Assembly: GCA_905331475.1 (NCBI GenBank)
Contig: CAJNYU010001570.1
Span: forward strand, 124,001-188,000
From: Rotaria socialis
Taxonomy: Eukaryota > Rotifera > Eurotatoria > Philodinida > Philodinidae
DNA: 64,000 nt
Reading direction: 5' to 3'
Made by a program: the position numbers and the translations under genes. Position 1 is the stretch's first letter. Each line of letters begins with the position of its first letter. Of this stretch, positions 61,666-64,000 are shown piece after piece. The notes under the pieces were generated by a model that did no database searches, was not told the origin of the DNA, and saw only the letters and a program-made list of their open reading frames with translations.

Positions 61666-62045
61666 AGTTCGAATTCGAATATAAATGGACACCCAACTGC
61701 ATGGTATCAATTCGAAAATAAGTGATAGAAATAGATTTAGTTTTATATTTAGTTTAAGATGGAGTGGGCATGGGCTGAGGGGGACTAAGGGGTAACTGTG
61801 GGTGTGATGGTGCGGATGCGGGTGAAGGGTACCTGGAAGGGGTGCAGAGGGGGTATCCGGAATACTTCAAGTGTGGTTGTGGGTGATGGATACTATGGGT
61901 GAATGCTCAAATGTGGGTGCGGCTGAAGAGTATATATGTATTCGTATGTCGCATATATCGGAAAGTGAAACTAAAACTAAATCTATTCCTAGGTTTAGTT
62001 TTAGTTTAACTTTTCCTTTTCTCCATTTATATTCGAACTCGAATT
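61666..62045. mobile_element. foldback/MITE-like element with a G-rich core, about 380 bp
   Basis: The termini are inverted over at least 22 bp (left TTCGAATATAAATGG, right CCATTTATATTCGAA), and a second, inner pair of inverted motifs based on AATAGATTTAGTTTTA follows. Possible TA dinucleotides flank it. The core, 61761-61925, is strongly G-rich on the + strand, very unlike the rest of the window. No open frame. Confidence 0.75.
61766..61792 (+). other. G-quadruplex-type motif
   Basis: Four runs of at least three G separated by 3, 4 and 5 bases (GGG-CAT-GGG-CTGA-G5-ACTAA-G4). More G runs follow to 61860, and TGTGGG occurs several times between 61797 and 61920. Confidence 0.75.
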
Positions 62046-62076
62046 AGACAGCTACTCAAGGAAATAGTATTTAGGG

Positions 62077-62880
62077 CTTGTCTACACTAGAAAGATAATG
62101 CGGCATTAATTCGAATTAAATCTACGTGCGTCTACACATATAAGTTTAATGCATCAATCAGAATTGAGAAGTAACCACTACAATGTAGTCTGAATGTATA
62201 AACTTAGCACATGTTCAGTAAAGAAAAAGTCGCGTCTGTCTCTTTTTGATGATTAACGACAACCCAGGTCGAGCAATTCGACAGTAGGCACCTATCGGAA
62301 CCCATCTGATCCGACTGGAATCCAATAGGATTTTATCGGATCCTGTCAAATCTTACAGAATTCTCATTGGATTCCGGGTCGAGGAATCGATGTCGGATCC
62401 TCAGTGTCGGATTTCTATGAATTCCAAGGAAAAACTGTTGCATGTCATCGGAAGTTCATAGGATTCCGACATCGATTCCTCGACCCGGAATCCAATAGAA
62501 TTGTATCGGATTGTAGGATATTTCCAGGTTCCTATCGGATCCGATGTCGGATCAGTCGACCTGGGAAATGACGAAGTTTGTCGCCAAAATATCTACTTTT
62601 CTAACTTATTTCTTTCAACTATAGTTGCGTTCAATATTCTAGGGTTATTAATTTTTTTACTTCAGCTTCTGTTCTTTATAATATATCTATTTATCGATAA
62701 TATACAGCGACCTCATTGAGGCCTGTCCGAGATTCTAATTAGTCAGCCCATCAGGTTCTTTATCGATTGGCGCACTAACTTTAGTTCAGTCTTCAAAAGA
62801 AAAGTGCATTAAATCTGAATTAACTTTTTCAACCAACCATGTTTCTTAATTCAGCATTAAACTTTTCCAGTGTAGACAAG
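62077..62880. mobile_element. inverted-repeat element with nested foldback, about 804 bp
   Basis: Ends are CTTGTCTACACT (62077-62088) and AGTGTAGACAAG (62869-62880), exact inverted copies that continue imperfectly inward. Nested inside are two further inverted pairs: CCCAGGTCGA (62263-62272) with TCGACCTGGG (62556-62565), and a perfect 32-bp arm at 62366-62397 with its complement at 62465-62496. The nested part is rich in TCGGAT/ATCCGA motifs. No transposase frame, so it would be non-autonomous. Confidence 0.75.
62366..62496. repeat. perfect 32-bp inverted repeat with 67-bp spacer
   Basis: Arms 62366-62397 and 62465-62496 are exact reverse complements; each contains GGGTCGAGGAATCGATG or its complement. 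Perfect pairing over 32 bp in otherwise diverged surroundings suggests a recent origin or conversion between arms. Confidence 0.9.
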
Positions 62881-62891
62881 GTCTTATAGAC

Positions 62892-63059
62892 CCCAGACAC
62901 ACCGAAAAAGTAGATTAAGTTAAAGTTAAAGTTGAAATGAGCAACGTGATTGATGCATTAAAATTTAAATCATTTCAAAAAGATGACTTAAATCGTAATG
63001 CGCCAATCACACTGCTTAATTCAACTTTAACGTTAATTCACTTTTTCGGTGTGTCTGGG
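62892..63059. mobile_element. MITE-like element, about 168 bp, related to the one at 12481
   Basis: Terminal inverted repeats CCCAGACACACCGAAAAAGT at the left and ACTTTTTCGGTGTGTCTGGG at the right, extended imperfectly by AGTTAAAGTTGAA-type sequence to about 45 bp. The interior carries GCAACGTGATTG and AAGATGACTTAA, shared with 12481-12606. Non-coding. Confidence 0.85.
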
Positions 63060-63378
63060 ATCATAGACGTTTAGATCTGATTTATATTAACATGTAACAC
63101 CAGTAACTGTTAGCGTCAGTAGACGTCGTTAACTGACACTAAACTGTTTACATAAGTTTATATGTTTCTTTAACATCTCTATTACGTCATTTGTCGGATA
63201 AACCTACTCACGTGATTAATTTTCTATTATATATATATATATATACTGTTTTTCCCCACTTTTTGTCATTCGTTCTTATTTTTCTCTACTTACAACTTGA
63301 TATTTGTTATTAACTGCTTTAACATTATTATCATTATAATATATATATTTATATATACACTTAAACAAACTTATATTC

Positions 63379-63410
<32 letters not shown>

Positions 63411-63749
63411 ACAGTAAAATACCAGCTCTATCGTTATATCCCTAATCAAGAGCTAACGATAACGAAGCACTAAAGCAAGAGACAACCACAATCAGCGTCC
63501 TTGGTTTTTAATCCTTATTTTATATTTTTATTATTATTCTAGGGTTTGATAGCTATGCAACACATTGCAATATAAGGCTTAAGAAATAAGGATGATTCAA
63601 ATTTTTGTTTTGATTTCATATGATAAACAAAAATATGTTTACAAATCTTGTTGTGATGAACCCATCGATTTCTTTTTCTATACAATGAACAGAGCAGCAC
63701 TTATAGAAGAGAAAAAATAAAAATAGTTAAGCAAACAAAGTAAAAAGAT
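63060..63749. other. intergenic with AT microsatellites
   Basis: Alternating AT runs at about 63228-63245 and 63385-63409. The part next to 63750 is probably the 3' UTR of the last gene. No other gene seen. Confidence 0.55.
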
Positions 63750-64000
63750 TTATTCGAAAACACCATTACGACGATAGAATGATTCTTCAACAATTTTTCC
63801 TCGGGCATATGTTGGTGCTTTAAAATGTTGTCCAGTTTCACCTAATTTCCATCCATATTCCATCGTACTCGATACTGGATATTGAAATTTATGTTCAGGT
63901 TGAATTTGTTTACGTAAATTTAAATATTTATAACGGCCTTTTTCTTCTTTTGAAAAACCGTCGAATAAAATATCCTTTTCTTTTTTCTTAATCGGATACA
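63750..64000 (-). CDS. SPMIP1: C-terminal part of a SPMIP1-like microtubule inner protein (partial)
   Basis: The last 83 codons of a frame that enters the window at 64000 (first two bases belong to a split codon) and stops at 63750. Motifs: GFSKEEKGRYKYL, the block FQYPVSSTMEYGW, and a C-terminus ESFYRRNGVFE. The pattern of a Phe-x-Tyr/Phe-Pro, two to five residues, then EYGW and a terminal FYxRNG(V/I)F is, from memory, that of sperm microtubule inner protein 1 (ATP6V1FNB), a small protein inside ciliary doublet microtubules. Related EYGW-containing ciliary proteins are alternatives. Confidence 0.6.
   Translation of the reverse strand, partial: YPIKKKEKDILFDGFSKEEKGRYKYLNLRKQIQPEHKFQYPVSSTMEYGWKLGETGQHFKAPTYARGKIVEESFYRRNGVFE

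Overview
The window is nuclear DNA from an animal. Coding regions are split by many short GT-AG introns (mostly 45-80 nt), the DNA is about 70% A+T, and the proteins are animal-type: an innexin, a tandem-domain tyrosine phosphatase, AFG2/SPATA5, Tip60, syntaxin-18, and subunits or partners of the proteasome and the COP9 signalosome. Several start codons sit directly behind a pyrimidine-rich AG with no room for an upstream cis exon. That is the pattern expected of spliced-leader trans-splicing in closely packed genes. Together with compact introns, invertebrate gap-junction genes and TGTGGG-bearing DNA, this points to a rotifer, most likely a bdelloid. The assignment is inference; no rRNA, tRNA or mitochondrial marker is present.

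Layout. 1-4978: no gene seen. 4979-9044 (-): innexin. 9045-17177: about 8 kb without a supported gene, holding a small inverted-repeat element (12481-12606) and one half of a diverged duplicate (7002-7248 in the innexin intron, 12939-13180 here). 17178-21492: three short membrane-protein ORFs, two of them (+) with the same two-helix plan. 22511-31545 (-): tightly packed ANP32, STX18, WDR70, DDI1, a candidate four-gene operon. 32121-32494 (+): an orphan coding-like fragment. 33035-37427 (-): AFG2A. 38287-41158 (-): KAT5, with a foldback element in its long intron. 42662-44115 (+): coiled-coil protein resembling FLACC1, 5' end unresolved. 45871-47999 and 48071-51499 (+): PSMD5 and COPS4, 71 nt apart, a second candidate operon. 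52098-59485 (+): tandem-domain protein tyrosine phosphatase without an evident ectodomain. 59486-63749: gene-free, with a cluster of inverted-repeat elements, one of them G-rich. 63750-64000 (-): the C-terminus of a probable sperm microtubule inner protein that runs off the window.

The gene content leans toward protein quality control: DDI1 (ubiquitin-binding retropepsin-fold protease), PSMD5 (proteasome base assembly chaperone), COPS4 (cullin deneddylase subunit) and AFG2A (AAA+ ATPase). PSMD5 and COPS4 appear to be co-transcribed. I found no transposase, reverse transcriptase, virus, CRISPR or bacterial-type system. The most interesting points are the two candidate operons, the phosphatase with no receptor part and an inactive-looking second domain, the degenerate first ATPase site in AFG2A, and the nested foldback elements at 61.7-63.1 kb. 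Exon limits were read by eye from GT-AG signals and reading-frame continuity; every multi-exon model marked complete adds up to an open frame.
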